Below are positions 44,922 to 54,512 of a stretch of DNA of 64,000 nt, piece by piece (the stretch's first letter is position 1; each line of letters opens with the position of its first letter). A program made the position numbers and the translations under genes. The notes below the pieces were generated by a model that did not search any database, had not been told where the DNA came from, and saw only the letters and a program-made list of their open reading frames with translations. Origin of the DNA: Agrobacterium tumefaciens (GTDB taxonomy: Bacteria; Pseudomonadota; Alphaproteobacteria; Rhizobiales; Rhizobiaceae); contig NZ_JXQV01000012.1 of NCBI RefSeq assembly GCF_000834635.1, forward strand, positions 339,292 through 403,291, in the 5' to 3' direction.

Positions 44922-45674
44922 ATGTCGCCCAAGAAGCCTAACGGAATGTCGACCACCCCTTGCGAGCAATGTCCCTTGCGAGGGCTCAAATATTTCCGTG
45001 ATTTTTCTCCGGCCGAACTGGGTTTCGTTTCCCATTTCAAAACCGGCGAGCTTTCTGTGGAGCCGGGCGCCATCGTGCTGATGGAGGGCTCTCACAGCGC
45101 GCATCTCTATACGATCCTGCAAGGCTGGGGCTTTCGCTACAAGACGCTGGAGGATGGACGCCGTCAGATCCTCAACTACCTGATGCCCGGCGATCTCGTC
45201 GGGTTGCAGGGAACCGTCATGGGCGAGATGCAGCATTCCGTTGAGGCGCTGTCACCGATTACGCTGTGTGTGTTCGAGCGCGGACGGCTCAACAGTCTCT
45301 TTGGCGATCACCCCTCACTCGCCTATGATATTACCTGGATAGCGGCCAGCGAAGAGCGGATGCTCGATAGCCATCTTCTCAGCGTCGGGCGAAGAACGGC
45401 GCTGGAGCGTGCGGCATATTTGCTGGCGCTGTTGCACAACAAGGCGGTGCGCGTCGGCCTTATGGAGAAGGACGGCCCGATACCGGTGACGCAGCAGCAC
45501 GTCGCCGATACGCTTGGTCTATCCATTGTGCACACCAACAAGACCCTGCGCAAACTCGCCGACAAGGGCTTGATTCGCTGGACAGATAAAGGTTGTATTG
45601 TTCTTGATGCGACGGGCTTGGCCCAGATTGCGAGTTGGGAACCGGATTTGCGCAATTTGAGGCCATTTATCTAA
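44922..45674 (+). CDS. Crp/Fnr family transcription regulator
   Basis: A 250-residue regulator with an N-terminal cyclic-nucleotide-binding fold (about 25-145), a dimerisation helix and a winged helix-turn-helix: VTQQHVADTLGLSIVHTNKTLRKLADKG. The N-terminus has a CEQC motif only, plus a Cys in ITLCVFERG, fewer than the four ligands of oxygen-sensing FNR/FnrN, so an Fe-S cluster is unlikely in the standard form. It starts 77 bases after era. Target genes unknown. Confidence 0.9.
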   Translation: MSPKKPNGMSTTPCEQCPLRGLKYFRDFSPAELGFVSHFKTGELSVEPGAIVLMEGSHSAHLYTILQGWGFRYKTLEDGRRQILNYLMPGDLVGLQGTVMGEMQHSVEALSPITLCVFERGRLNSLFGDHPSLAYDITWIAASEERMLDSHLLSVGRRTALERAAYLLALLHNKAVRVGLMEKDGPIPVTQQHVADTLGLSIVHTNKTLRKLADKGLIRWTDKGCIVLDATGLAQIASWEPDLRNLRPFI

Positions 45675-45821
45675 CAATTCTAATATAAAACAGCTCGTTT
45701 CGGTATGTCTTTTTTAAATGACGATGTTGACCCGATCTGCGATGTGATAGGAATTGGTTCCGTGAATGTTCATGGATTTTTTGAGTGCTGCGATATTTTA
45801 AGCGGCCGGAGAAGATAAAAT

Positions 45822-46178
45822 ATGTTGCCTCAGCGGGTCCTCATCGTAGAGGATGAATATCTGGTTGCCATGGATGTGGAAACATCGCTTCAAGCCATGG
45901 GCGTTAAAGCGATCGATATTGCTACGACTTTATTCCAGGCCAAGGAGTCACTGCTCCGCGAAAAGCCTGACTGTGTTCTTCTTGATGTCAGCCTTTCTGA
46001 TGGCATGAGCTATGAGCTTGCGCGCCACCTGAGGGAACACGCGATTCCTTTTGGCTTTGTGAGTGGTTACGGCGACACCAGCGGCTTTCCGCCTGACTTT
46101 GCCGATTCGCATCTTCTCGATAAGCCCTTCGGTGAAGTCGAGTTGAAGACTTTCGTCACGCGCATCATGACGCAGTAA
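45822..46178 (+). CDS. Single-domain response regulator (receiver only)
   Basis: A 118-residue receiver domain with no output domain. The acidic pocket (VLIVEDEYL), the phospho-acceptor Asp in [11 protein letters not shown], a Thr/Ser-equivalent region FGFVSGYGD and the Lys in HLLDKPFG are all intact. Such proteins act in phosphorelays or by binding other proteins, and many pair with HWE kinases in alphaproteobacteria. Position between a Crp/Fnr gene and recO gives no clear clue. Confidence 0.92.
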   Translation: MLPQRVLIVEDEYLVAMDVETSLQAMGVKAIDIATTLFQAKESLLREKPDCVLLDVSLSDGMSYELARHLREHAIPFGFVSGYGDTSGFPPDFADSHLLDKPFGEVELKTFVTRIMTQ

Positions 46179-46248
46179 AAGCCCCAAGCGCTCACGCGCC
46201 AGATCGGCTATATCTAAACTTTATAGTGACAGATCGAGCAACCCATCC

Positions 46249-46986
46249 ATGCAATGGCAGGACGATGCGATTATTCTGGGCGTAAAACGCCACGGTGAGA
46301 CGAGCGTCATTGCCGAGGTGATGACGCGCACCCGTGGGCGTTATCTGGGGCTTGTGCGATCAGGGCGGTCTCGCAGCATGCAACCGGTGCTTCAGCCGGG
46401 AAACCGTGTTGATGTAATATGGCGGGCGCGCCTGGATGACCATCTGGGTGAATATCGCATTGAGCCGTTGCAATTGCGCGCCGCGCAGTTGATGGAAACA
46501 GCAACGGCGGTTTATGGTGTGCAGGCGATGGCCGCATTGCTCAGGCTTTTGCCAGAGCGCGATCCGCACCCGCATCTGTTCGAAGCGCTGGATGTGATTC
46601 TCGACAATCTGTCAGACCCTGCCGATGCTGGCGAGCTTTTCGTGCGCTTCGAACTGGCCGTTCTCAATGACCTCGGCTTCGGGCTTGATCTTGAGGAATG
46701 TGCGGCCACCGGCTTGCGCGACGACCTTGTCTATGTGTCGCCCAAGACGGGCAGGGCGGTATCGCGTGCAGCGGGCGCGCCCTATGCCAGCCGTATGCTG
46801 GCGCTGCCTCAATTTCTAAACAAGGAAAACTCCAAAGCTGCCGACAGTGAAAGTCTGGCAGCGGCCTTCAGGCTTACAGGCTATTTCCTGCACCGCCATG
46901 TCTATGAACCGCGAGGCCTCAACGAAAATGCCACCCGCGACGGTTTCGTGCAGGCGGCATTAAAGGCTTTGGATAAGGCTTCCTGA
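46249..46986 (+). CDS. recO: DNA repair protein RecO
   Basis: Loads RecA on SSB-coated DNA in the RecF pathway. The 245-residue protein starts [21 protein letters not shown] with an OB-fold N-terminal domain, then a helical domain. The rhizobial form has [21 protein letters not shown], where the zinc-ligand cysteines seen in some RecO are reduced. It closes the era-recO stretch. Confidence 0.96.
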   Translation: MQWQDDAIILGVKRHGETSVIAEVMTRTRGRYLGLVRSGRSRSMQPVLQPGNRVDVIWRARLDDHLGEYRIEPLQLRAAQLMETATAVYGVQAMAALLRLLPERDPHPHLFEALDVILDNLSDPADAGELFVRFELAVLNDLGFGLDLEECAATGLRDDLVYVSPKTGRAVSRAAGAPYASRMLALPQFLNKENSKAADSESLAAAFRLTGYFLHRHVYEPRGLNENATRDGFVQAALKALDKAS

Positions 46987-46993
46987 TAGACGC

Positions 46994-48220
46994 TTACGCC
47001 GGGACTGGACGTGTCACGGCGCGCTCCTGGATTGGCCAGTGCACCACGGCGGCAAAAAGGCCCATGGCAACACCCAGCCACCAGACGATATCGTAAGAAC
47101 CGAGCTTGTCGTAGAGAAAACCACCCAGCCAGACGCCGAGAAATGACCCGATCTGGTGCGACAGGAACACGACACCGCCCAGCATGCCGAGATGGCGTGT
47201 GCCAAACATGATGGCGACGAGGCCATTTGTGGGTGGCACAGTGGATAGCCAGAGAATGCCCATGACTGCCGCGAAAATGATGACCGATGTGGGTGACTGC
47301 GGCAGAAGCAGGAAGGCCGTAACGGCGATGGAGCGGCCAATATAGATGTAGGCGAGCAGATAGGGCTTGGGATAACGCTGGGCAATAAAGCCAGCGGCAA
47401 GCGAACCTGCAATGTTGAAAAAGCCGATCAGGGCCATGGCAATCACGGCATAGCGCGGCTCAATGCCGATATCACCGAGATAGGCCGGGAAATGTGCGGT
47501 GATGAAGGCGACCTGAAAGCCGCAGACGAGAAAGCCGGTGGCCAGCAGCAGATAGCTTCTGTGGCTGAGGGCTTCGCGCAAGGCCTCTCCGGCTGTCTGC
47601 TTGAATTGAGCTTGAGATTGGGTGCCGGACGATGAATTGCCGCGCAGCGGCCACGCCAGAAGTGGCACAAGCAGCATCATCGCAGCCATCCAGACAAGGC
47701 TGTCCGACCATCCATAGGTGGAGATCAGGCCTTGGCTGATGGGAGCGAAAATGAACATGCCCGCAGACCCGGCAGCCGTTCCGATGCCGAACGCCATGGA
47801 GCGCTGCTCCGGCGTAACATGGCGCGCAAAGGCCGAGAGAATCACGCTGAACGATCCGGCTGCAACGCCTAAGCCCACCAGCACGCCGCCGCCCAGATGC
47901 AGCCAGAGCGGTGAACTGCCGATGGACATGCAGACAAGCCCCGCCGCATAAAGAACACCCGACAGGATCAGCACGCGGCCCGTTCCGAACTTATCGGCCA
48001 TGGCGCCGAAGATCGGCTGGCCGATGCCCCAGAACAGGTTTTGCAATGCCATCGCCAGCCCGAAGGTGGAGCGATCCCAGCCGGTATCGGCCAGCATGGG
48101 CAATTGGAAAAAGCCCATGGCCGAACGTGGGCCGAAGGTGAGAACGGCGATCAAGGAGCCAGCGGCGATGATCAACCACGGCATAGGGTTGGCGAGAGGC
48201 GAGCGCGTAGCGTTAGACAT
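46994..48220 (-). CDS. MFS transporter, OFA/monocarboxylate-like
   Basis: A 408-residue major facilitator with 12 helices. FGPRSAMGFFQLPMLADTGWDRSTFGLAMALQNL and GRVLILSGVLYAAGLVCMS, with a long central loop, resemble the MCT/oxalate-formate-like group that carries carboxylates. The stop is eight bases from the convergent recO stop. Substrate unknown. Confidence 0.86.
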   Translation of the reverse strand: MSNATRSPLANPMPWLIIAAGSLIAVLTFGPRSAMGFFQLPMLADTGWDRSTFGLAMALQNLFWGIGQPIFGAMADKFGTGRVLILSGVLYAAGLVCMSIGSSPLWLHLGGGVLVGLGVAAGSFSVILSAFARHVTPEQRSMAFGIGTAAGSAGMFIFAPISQGLISTYGWSDSLVWMAAMMLLVPLLAWPLRGNSSSGTQSQAQFKQTAGEALREALSHRSYLLLATGFLVCGFQVAFITAHFPAYLGDIGIEPRYAVIAMALIGFFNIAGSLAAGFIAQRYPKPYLLAYIYIGRSIAVTAFLLLPQSPTSVIIFAAVMGILWLSTVPPTNGLVAIMFGTRHLGMLGGVVFLSHQIGSFLGVWLGGFLYDKLGSYDIVWWLGVAMGLFAAVVHWPIQERAVTRPVPA

Positions 48221-48332
48221 TGAAATTTTCCCCGACAGAAGAAAAAGACTATCCCCTGCAAGCCCGCTTCACCAGCAACTTTTCTTGACCAATCGATGAG
48301 TGTCGTTGATGGGCTGTGGCTTAAGGGAAGGC

Positions 48333-49178
48333 TCAGCCCCGCGTCTTGATCGACCATCCTTCGCTTCGCTGTTCCACGACCTTCAAAACATCCCCCACAG
48401 CGATAGACCCTTCGCCGCGTGGTGTCAGGTTCCAGCCAAACAGCACGCCGGGCACGCGGCGATCGGCGGACATGCGGATGCGGCCCATGGCCTTTATGGG
48501 GGAGGGCACGTCGCGGGAGCCGGTTTGCTGGTCTTGCGAAGTCATGATGCAGCGTGTGCAGGGCTTGACGAGATCAAAGCGGATGCCGTTGATTTCGACT
48601 GTCGCCCAACGGTCTTCCGCCCATGCTTCATCGGTCTCGACCACGATGTTTGGCCGGAAACGATCCATGCCAACTTCACCCTCGCCATTGGCGGCCATAT
48701 CCTTGTTCAGAGCGGCAAGGGATGCTGTGGTCGTCAGCAGGATCTGGTAGCCATCCGCAAACGTCACGGGCGTGTCATCCCCTGTCCAGTCGATGTTGGC
48801 GCTGCGGCGCGAGATCTCATCGAAGAATGCTAGCCTGACATCCCGGCCCAGCCAGCGCGACAAGGCTGCATTGGCCTCATCATTTGCGATGGCCGCATCG
48901 ACCGTGGATCTCCAAACCGTGGCATCAATCCGCTTGGCCGATGGTGAGGCATGGACGTGTCCTTTGCCCTCCATGGAAAGCGTGTAGCCGCCCTGTTCAG
49001 CCCGCGTGATGATGCTGGCAATGTGTGGCAGTTCGCGCTGGGTGATGAATTGTCCCGATGGATCAATGAGCATCAGCCGCCGGTCTCCCGGCAAACCCTC
49101 AGGCGCGATGAGGCTTTCAGACAGCGAGATGCCTCGGCCACTTTTGAGCGGATAGATGTTGAGTTCGGTGATGCGCAT
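48333..49178 (-). CDS. MOSC-domain protein (YiiM/mARC-like)
   Basis: A 281-residue protein with MOSC N-terminal beta-barrel (ELNIYPLKSGRGISL, GDRRLMLIDPSG) and the MOSC domain holding the molybdenum-coordinating Cys in LVKPCTRCIMTSQDQQTG. This is the family of sulfide-carrying and N-oxide-reducing molybdenum enzymes such as mARC and YcbX; N-hydroxylated base detoxification is a possible role. ATG 49178 fits the family start and has GGGAA upstream; 49190 is an alternative. It follows the HD gene by 22 bases, so is co-transcribed. Confidence 0.9.
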   Translation of the reverse strand: MRITELNIYPLKSGRGISLSESLIAPEGLPGDRRLMLIDPSGQFITQRELPHIASIITRAEQGGYTLSMEGKGHVHASPSAKRIDATVWRSTVDAAIANDEANAALSRWLGRDVRLAFFDEISRRSANIDWTGDDTPVTFADGYQILLTTTASLAALNKDMAANGEGEVGMDRFRPNIVVETDEAWAEDRWATVEINGIRFDLVKPCTRCIMTSQDQQTGSRDVPSPIKAMGRIRMSADRRVPGVLFGWNLTPRGEGSIAVGDVLKVVEQRSEGWSIKTRG

Positions 49179-49200
49179 TTCAGTTCCCATGGCTCAGGCC

Positions 49201-49842
49201 TTAAATCTCATCCAGAAACAGGTCGAGCACCTGTCTCAGCCGTGCGTGCCGTTCGCCAGCAATCTGCCGTCCGGCCTGAGTTTGGAAGCCGTCGGCCAGT
49301 TTGAAGAGCTTGTTTTCGAAATGGTCGATGGCAAAACGCCGGTCATCAAGCGGGCGGTTCTTCGCCAATGGATCTTGCGGATCATAAAGCGCTGAACCCA
49401 TGCGCCCGGCAATATAGAAGCAGCGGGCAGCGCCCACCATTCCGATGGCATCCAGACGGTCGGCATCCTGAAGGATTTTTGCTTCCAGCGTTTCCGGCGC
49501 GATATTGGCAGAAAAACTATGGGTCAGAATGGCGTGGGCGACAGCTTCGATGTCGGCATTGCTCCAGCCTATGGCCTGCAAGATGCCAGATGCCTTTTCG
49601 GCTGCCAGCCGCGATGCTTGGGCACGCAGCGGAGAATTCTTCTCTACCGCCACGCAATCATGAAGGAGAACGCTGGCGGCCAGCACCGCGCCGTCGCCAC
49701 CTTCTTGCGCGTGAATGCGCATCGCATTGCGAAAGACGCGGTGGATATGCGCCATGTCATGCGAACCGTCATCGCCTTCGGTGGCATGCGGTATCAGCGC
49801 TTCTGCCAGTGCCTCGAAAGGTGCGAAAGCCTGTGCCTGCAT
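49201..49842 (-). CDS. HD-domain phosphohydrolase (YedJ-like)
   Basis: A 213-residue HD-superfamily protein with ligands H in GSHDMAHIHRVFRNAMRI, HD in SVLLHDCVAVEKN and Asp in KILQDADRLDAIG. Related proteins hydrolyse nucleotide phosphoesters. GGGGGA precedes ATG 49842 by six bases, so the longer open frame is rejected. It lies 54 bases after the DUF2339 stop and is in the same operon. Confidence 0.88.
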   Translation of the reverse strand: MQAQAFAPFEALAEALIPHATEGDDGSHDMAHIHRVFRNAMRIHAQEGGDGAVLAASVLLHDCVAVEKNSPLRAQASRLAAEKASGILQAIGWSNADIEAVAHAILTHSFSANIAPETLEAKILQDADRLDAIGMVGAARCFYIAGRMGSALYDPQDPLAKNRPLDDRRFAIDHFENKLFKLADGFQTQAGRQIAGERHARLRQVLDLFLDEI

Positions 49843-49896
49843 GTGATTCCCCCGTTCTGAGGTGTGTTGTTTAGAGCGGGAGGCGCAGGTGCACAA

Positions 49897-52608
49897 TCAC
49901 CCTTGTGCTTCCTCCGCCTTAGGCTGGGATGTCAAAATCTTCTGATAGAATAGGCCAATACCGATCAGCACAACGCCGAGCCCGATGAAGGACAATGCGC
50001 GCAACACACCTTCCAGATTGCTCATATCGATCAGGAAGGCTTTGGCAACCGCGAGGAAGACCAATGCCGCCGACGCAAGCCGCAGGCTTTTCGCGTTGAA
50101 GCGTGAGCCGAGCACGAGCAACAACACGCCGATGACGAGCCAGACCACGGAATAGCTGTAGGTCTCGCCCTGAAGGAAGCCCTTCCAGTCAGCGATATTT
50201 TCTCCCTGCCAGAAACGGCGAACGGAGAGCGTTGCCCAGGCAAAACCGAGTGCCGCGCCGGAAAGTGCCAAAGCCGTGACATAGGCCGCGGGGCGCTTGT
50301 CGCGCGCATACCAGGCAAGCCCGGCATAGGCGATGGCCGGCAACAGATAACCAATCAGCAGCAGGTTGAAGAACGGCCATGGGCCGGTGCTCTCGCCGGT
50401 AAGATAGGGGTTGAGGCCGTAGAAATGGGCAATCAGCACATTAGCCATGGCGATAACGCCCGCGATCATGGAGCCATAGCGGAAAACCGGGCTCGGGCTT
50501 TTCAGATCCAACGTCATCAGCACGCCGGACATGCCAATGGTTAGCAGCGTATAGATGGATTGTTCACCAAGGGTCGGGGTCGCCGAGTTCAGAACGCCGC
50601 CATTCATGGCATGGCGTACAAGGATTGCCAGAGTGAGCAGACCGAGCAGGCTGGCGACGGCTTGCAGAATATTCTTGACCCGTGCACCCGGCCAGTCCCG
50701 CAGCAGCCATGCGGATGCGATGGCAAGCAGGGCAGGGATGCTGTAACCGGGCAAGAGCGCGTTGAAAACAGGCGTCGTGCCAAGGTTTTGCGGGCCGACG
50801 ATGGTCGGTTCCCACGCGATGCGACCCAGAACGAAGACCGAAGCGAGCACCATTGCCCATGGCAGGGCCGTCCATGAGACGCGCCGCGTTGCCAGCACAT
50901 AGACAAAGCCGATGGCTGGAATGAGAAGGGTGGTGGCAAGCCCCGATGTCAGCGTGTGAACGATGAAGACAAAGGCGAGGAACGAGCCGATCAGCATGAT
51001 ATTGATGGGCGTGGTAAAACCGTCTTCGCGTTTGAGAGTGAGCCGATAAGCGCCACCCAGCAGCACAAGGGCGATGGCCAGACCGTAAGCCGCGTGCAAC
51101 CAGTCCCGGGTGAGATTGCCATATTCTACAAAGCTAATGATGCCGAGACCGAGCGGAACGGCGACGCCGATAAACGCCCACAAAGCCCCGAATGAGGGAT
51201 CAAGCGCGGATTTGCGCCGGATGGCCTGCCAGGAAAACAGCAGGAACAGAATGCCCATGATGCGCGTAACCGGCGCCTGCGCGGCGACATCAATGCCAAC
51301 CGATGACAGGGTTGCCGTTCCATCGCCCACGGTCGGCAGGTAGTTGACGCCAAAGCCTGCCAGCAGATTGGCGCAGCCAAGCGCTGCAAGCGAGGCGAAG
51401 ATGGCGGACCAGACTGCGTGGTTGCGTCCTGCACCCATCGCGGCGAGACCCAACACCAGAACGGCCATGGCAAAGGCAGGGTGCATGGTTATGCCGGTTT
51501 CGATGACGGAAAAGGCAAGTGCCGGAAGCACGATGGCCAGAGATAGTGTCACGTTGAGGCTGGCCGGTGCGCGGCCCAGCAGTTCCCGGATGACTGGGAA
51601 ACGGCTGTCGGAACGCGGTGCGTAAACAGCCACGCCTGCTGGCTGGCTCGCATATTTGCCCGGCCAAATCCAGATGGAACCGGCAATCATGGCAAGAAGG
51701 CTTGCCACCACAGGTTCGGCCTCGATCTGGGGTGCATAGATCATGTAGCCGATGGCCCAGAGGCCAAGCCCGACATTGGCCAAAGCCGGAACGAAATGCC
51801 AGCGCTGGCTTCGCGATGCCGCTGCAGTGGCAAGCCAGGAGGCGGTGAGAAAGCCGAACAGGGCCCATATATTGGGGGTCTCGGTCGAAATCAGCGCGGG
51901 TGTCACCATCGAGCCGAGAAGGCCAAGTCCGGCCAGCGCCTGCCCATGCAGAAGCGACAGCCCAATCGTCGCAAATCCAACCAGCGCCAGCAGGATGAAC
52001 GCCGTCGTCGGGCCGATATAGTCGTAAATGCCATAGGCCGCATAGGTCACGCCAAACAGCGTCAGCGCACCCGCTGCCGTGAGAATGCCGGGGATCATGG
52101 CATTGGAATAGGCGGCGGCGATGCCCGGCACGGCTTTGCGGCGAACCGCTTCACCGGCGGCCATCAGCAGCAGGCCGAATGCGGCAGCCATGGCCAGACG
52201 CACGGCGGGGCTGAGCAGGCCGCTTTCAATGGAATATTTGACGAGGAAGATGCCGCCCAGCGCCAATGCCAGGCCACCGGCCCAAACCGCCCATCGTGCA
52301 CCAAGCTTGCTTTCAAAGCTTTCTTTGGGGCGTAGCACCGCAGCCGGTCGTGTTTCCGCTTGTTCGTCTGCGCTCTCGGCTGAAACGTCTTCCTGAGCCG
52401 TTGTTGTGACAATGTCCTCTTCGACAGGCAGCGGCTGTTCCGGCGCTAGCTCTGCGAGAGGCACTTCGCCAGAGGTCATCCGGGCCTTCAAGGCCGTCAA
52501 CTCTGCCTCGACGGCTGTCAGGCGTCTGGAGTTCTTTATACTCGCATTCAGCGTATAGAAGAAGGCAAAGACGTAGCCAATAGCGATCAGCAACAGGAGT
52601 GATGTCAT
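49897..52608 (-). CDS. DUF2339 polytopic membrane protein
   Basis: A very large (903 residue) inner-membrane protein with an N-terminal helix, a short coiled coil (RRLTAVEAELTALKARM), a negatively charged linker, and then some 25 membrane helices. FESKLGARWAVWAGGLALALGGIFLVKYSIE is the DUF2339 start, and repeated helix-loop modules follow. No catalytic motif is visible. The family is widespread in Gram-negatives and uncharacterised; its place upstream of MOSC and HD genes does not reveal a role. Confidence 0.9.
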   Translation of the reverse strand: MTSLLLLIAIGYVFAFFYTLNASIKNSRRLTAVEAELTALKARMTSGEVPLAELAPEQPLPVEEDIVTTTAQEDVSAESADEQAETRPAAVLRPKESFESKLGARWAVWAGGLALALGGIFLVKYSIESGLLSPAVRLAMAAAFGLLLMAAGEAVRRKAVPGIAAAYSNAMIPGILTAAGALTLFGVTYAAYGIYDYIGPTTAFILLALVGFATIGLSLLHGQALAGLGLLGSMVTPALISTETPNIWALFGFLTASWLATAAASRSQRWHFVPALANVGLGLWAIGYMIYAPQIEAEPVVASLLAMIAGSIWIWPGKYASQPAGVAVYAPRSDSRFPVIRELLGRAPASLNVTLSLAIVLPALAFSVIETGITMHPAFAMAVLVLGLAAMGAGRNHAVWSAIFASLAALGCANLLAGFGVNYLPTVGDGTATLSSVGIDVAAQAPVTRIMGILFLLFSWQAIRRKSALDPSFGALWAFIGVAVPLGLGIISFVEYGNLTRDWLHAAYGLAIALVLLGGAYRLTLKREDGFTTPINIMLIGSFLAFVFIVHTLTSGLATTLLIPAIGFVYVLATRRVSWTALPWAMVLASVFVLGRIAWEPTIVGPQNLGTTPVFNALLPGYSIPALLAIASAWLLRDWPGARVKNILQAVASLLGLLTLAILVRHAMNGGVLNSATPTLGEQSIYTLLTIGMSGVLMTLDLKSPSPVFRYGSMIAGVIAMANVLIAHFYGLNPYLTGESTGPWPFFNLLLIGYLLPAIAYAGLAWYARDKRPAAYVTALALSGAALGFAWATLSVRRFWQGENIADWKGFLQGETYSYSVVWLVIGVLLLVLGSRFNAKSLRLASAALVFLAVAKAFLIDMSNLEGVLRALSFIGLGVVLIGIGLFYQKILTSQPKAEEAQG

Positions 52609-52653
52609 AACAACCTCAAATATGATCCTGTTTTCTAGGCGCTTTCTCGCTAA

Positions 52654-54228
52654 TTAAGCAAGTTTGCTTGTGGACAACTCCTCCGCCCATCGTTTGGCAA
52701 GCACCACATCGTCCACGCCCAACTCGTGGCCCAGCGGCAGAAGTGCCGTCTGCGCATCCGCTCCGCTCTGGATCAGACGCTGCTTCAGAATGTCGGCCTT
52801 CTCCCGATGGCGATCGGTCTCACCGGCTGCCAGCGTGAAGCGTGTGCCGGAAAGATCCGCGTGCGGCCACTCGGTTAAGACAGGCATCGGCCGCAACAGT
52901 AGGGCATGCCGTGCCAATTTCGGATGAAGCGCGAAGAAGGCCGCTGCGAAGTTTGCGCCGTTTGAATGGCCGATAAAACTCAGCCTATCCCGGTCGATGC
53001 CATAGACACCCATGGCCTCTTCCACGAATGCGGCAAATGCTTGCGCTTCGGAAACAATATCCTTCTCATCGAAGCTGAGATCGCCAAATCGGCGGAACCA
53101 GCGGGCGATATCCTCTTCTGTGCTGCGGCCTCGCACGCCCAGCAATGTTGCTCGCGGGTTGGCGTTGTGGGCAAGCGCCATCAGGCTCGTTTCGCTCCCG
53201 CCGGAGCCATGCAACAGGAGGATGGTGGAGCCATCCGGCTCAGAGGGCGTGTAAAACCGGTGAACGAACGGCAAATCGCGGTAAATGACGCGCTCTTCCC
53301 CCGGCATGGAGAATTGCGGCAAAGCCACCCGGACATCATCCTCATCGCGCATGAAGAGATAGGGGATAAAAAGCTTCTCGCCCAAGGTTTCCGCCGGTTC
53401 ATCCACGCTCATGCCTGGCGCATCCGTCGCCATTTCGATCAGCACGTCGCCGGGCTCGCGCACATAGAGCGACGAGAAATACTTGCGGTCATGCGCATTG
53501 GTGGCGGATGAGTTAAGCGATTGCAGCCCCTTCAGTGTCTCGTCCAGTTCGTCCATATCTGCGGCACGAAAAGCAATATGATCCACCGTGCCGGTGCCGG
53601 GCGCGCTGGACCAGAAGCCGGTCGCATCGCGCACGTCGATCACATCTCCCGATGCCGAAGCCGTGCGGCGTACCGAGCCACTCTGGCCTGTACGGGTGTA
53701 GCCGAAGTGCTTTTTCAGGAAACCTTCCGTTTCTTCTGGGACCTCGCTCAAAACGGTTGCACCACGGATGCGGCGAATAGCGTGTTCGCGGGCAATGCCC
53801 GGCGCTTCATGCACATTCGTATCGCCAAAGGCATGGGTGCCAACCAGTTTCAGGATGATGCCATCAGGGTCTTTGAGGCGAATGACTGGCTCGCCAAATT
53901 CCTCCATCGGTCCTTCTGTTCTGACGCCTGCCTGCAATGCGCGGGTCAGCCAAAAGCCGATGCTGGCCGGATCAATCGCCAGCGACACTTCCAGCGTCTG
54001 GCCATAGCCGACGCGACCCTGCGCTCCATCTTCCCACACAAGGAAGGTCAGAAGGGAGCCGGGAGACGCCGAATGATCGCCGTAAAACAGATGAAGCTGC
54101 ATGGCATCTTCAAAACCCGCAGTGCGCTTCACCAGCCGCAGGCCCAGAAAGCTGACGTAGAAATCCACATTGGCCTGCACCTTGCGGGTAATCATGGTGA
54201 TGTGGTGGATACCAAGTGCTGATGTCAT
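52654..54228 (-). CDS. Fused ring-cleaving dioxygenase (VOC, MhqO/PcpA-like) and esterase (MhqD-like)
   Basis: A 524-residue protein with two joined enzymes. The first half has two VOC modules: His-His in GIHHITMITRK, a second metal His in GTVDHIAFRA (about 215), and the Glu in VLIEMATD (about 265), fitting an Fe/Mn extradiol dioxygenase for hydroquinones. After residue about 310 a complete alpha/beta hydrolase begins: YRDLPFVHRFYTPSE, TILLLHGSGGSETSL with oxyanion site, nucleophile elbow FIGHSNGANFAA and HELGVDDV at the end. MhqO and MhqD are separate proteins in Bacillus quinone resistance. A divergent operator-like repeat is at 54311. Confidence 0.88.
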   Translation of the reverse strand: MTSALGIHHITMITRKVQANVDFYVSFLGLRLVKRTAGFEDAMQLHLFYGDHSASPGSLLTFLVWEDGAQGRVGYGQTLEVSLAIDPASIGFWLTRALQAGVRTEGPMEEFGEPVIRLKDPDGIILKLVGTHAFGDTNVHEAPGIAREHAIRRIRGATVLSEVPEETEGFLKKHFGYTRTGQSGSVRRTASASGDVIDVRDATGFWSSAPGTGTVDHIAFRAADMDELDETLKGLQSLNSSATNAHDRKYFSSLYVREPGDVLIEMATDAPGMSVDEPAETLGEKLFIPYLFMRDEDDVRVALPQFSMPGEERVIYRDLPFVHRFYTPSEPDGSTILLLHGSGGSETSLMALAHNANPRATLLGVRGRSTEEDIARWFRRFGDLSFDEKDIVSEAQAFAAFVEEAMGVYGIDRDRLSFIGHSNGANFAAAFFALHPKLARHALLLRPMPVLTEWPHADLSGTRFTLAAGETDRHREKADILKQRLIQSGADAQTALLPLGHELGVDDVVLAKRWAEELSTSKLA

Positions 54229-54310
54229 GCCTGTCTCCTGCGTCGTTTCCTCGTGGGCCCTATGTTCTTCGGCGGCGAAAATTTAGCAATGCGACGGATT
54301 GAGAACGATG

Positions 54311-54327
54311 TGTTCGTTTCGTGAACA
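54311..54327. promoter_or_regulatory. Inverted repeat in the divergent promoter
   Basis: TGTTC-GTTTCGT-GAACA lies between the divergently transcribed dioxygenase fusion and the ABC importer. It could be the operator of a MarR- or LysR-type regulator; no such regulator gene is in the immediate surroundings. Confidence 0.45.
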
Positions 54328-54512
54328 ATCCCGTGAAAGCAGCTCCTTTTGCCCGCAATTTATGCGCTTTGCTCGATCCACATTATGAAAATGATTACCT
54401 ATTGTGCGGAAAATATTTTGAGCAAAATATGTGCGATTTCTGCTTGCTATCGCAAACCAAATTGTTTTCTATGGTCCCAACAACATAAAAAACCTCCAGA
54501 GGGAAATTTCAG

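Noticed and set aside
44845..45821. FNR-type binding boxes (TTGAT-N4-ATCAA) around the Crp/Fnr gene
   Set aside because: Reading both flanking gaps showed no such sequence.
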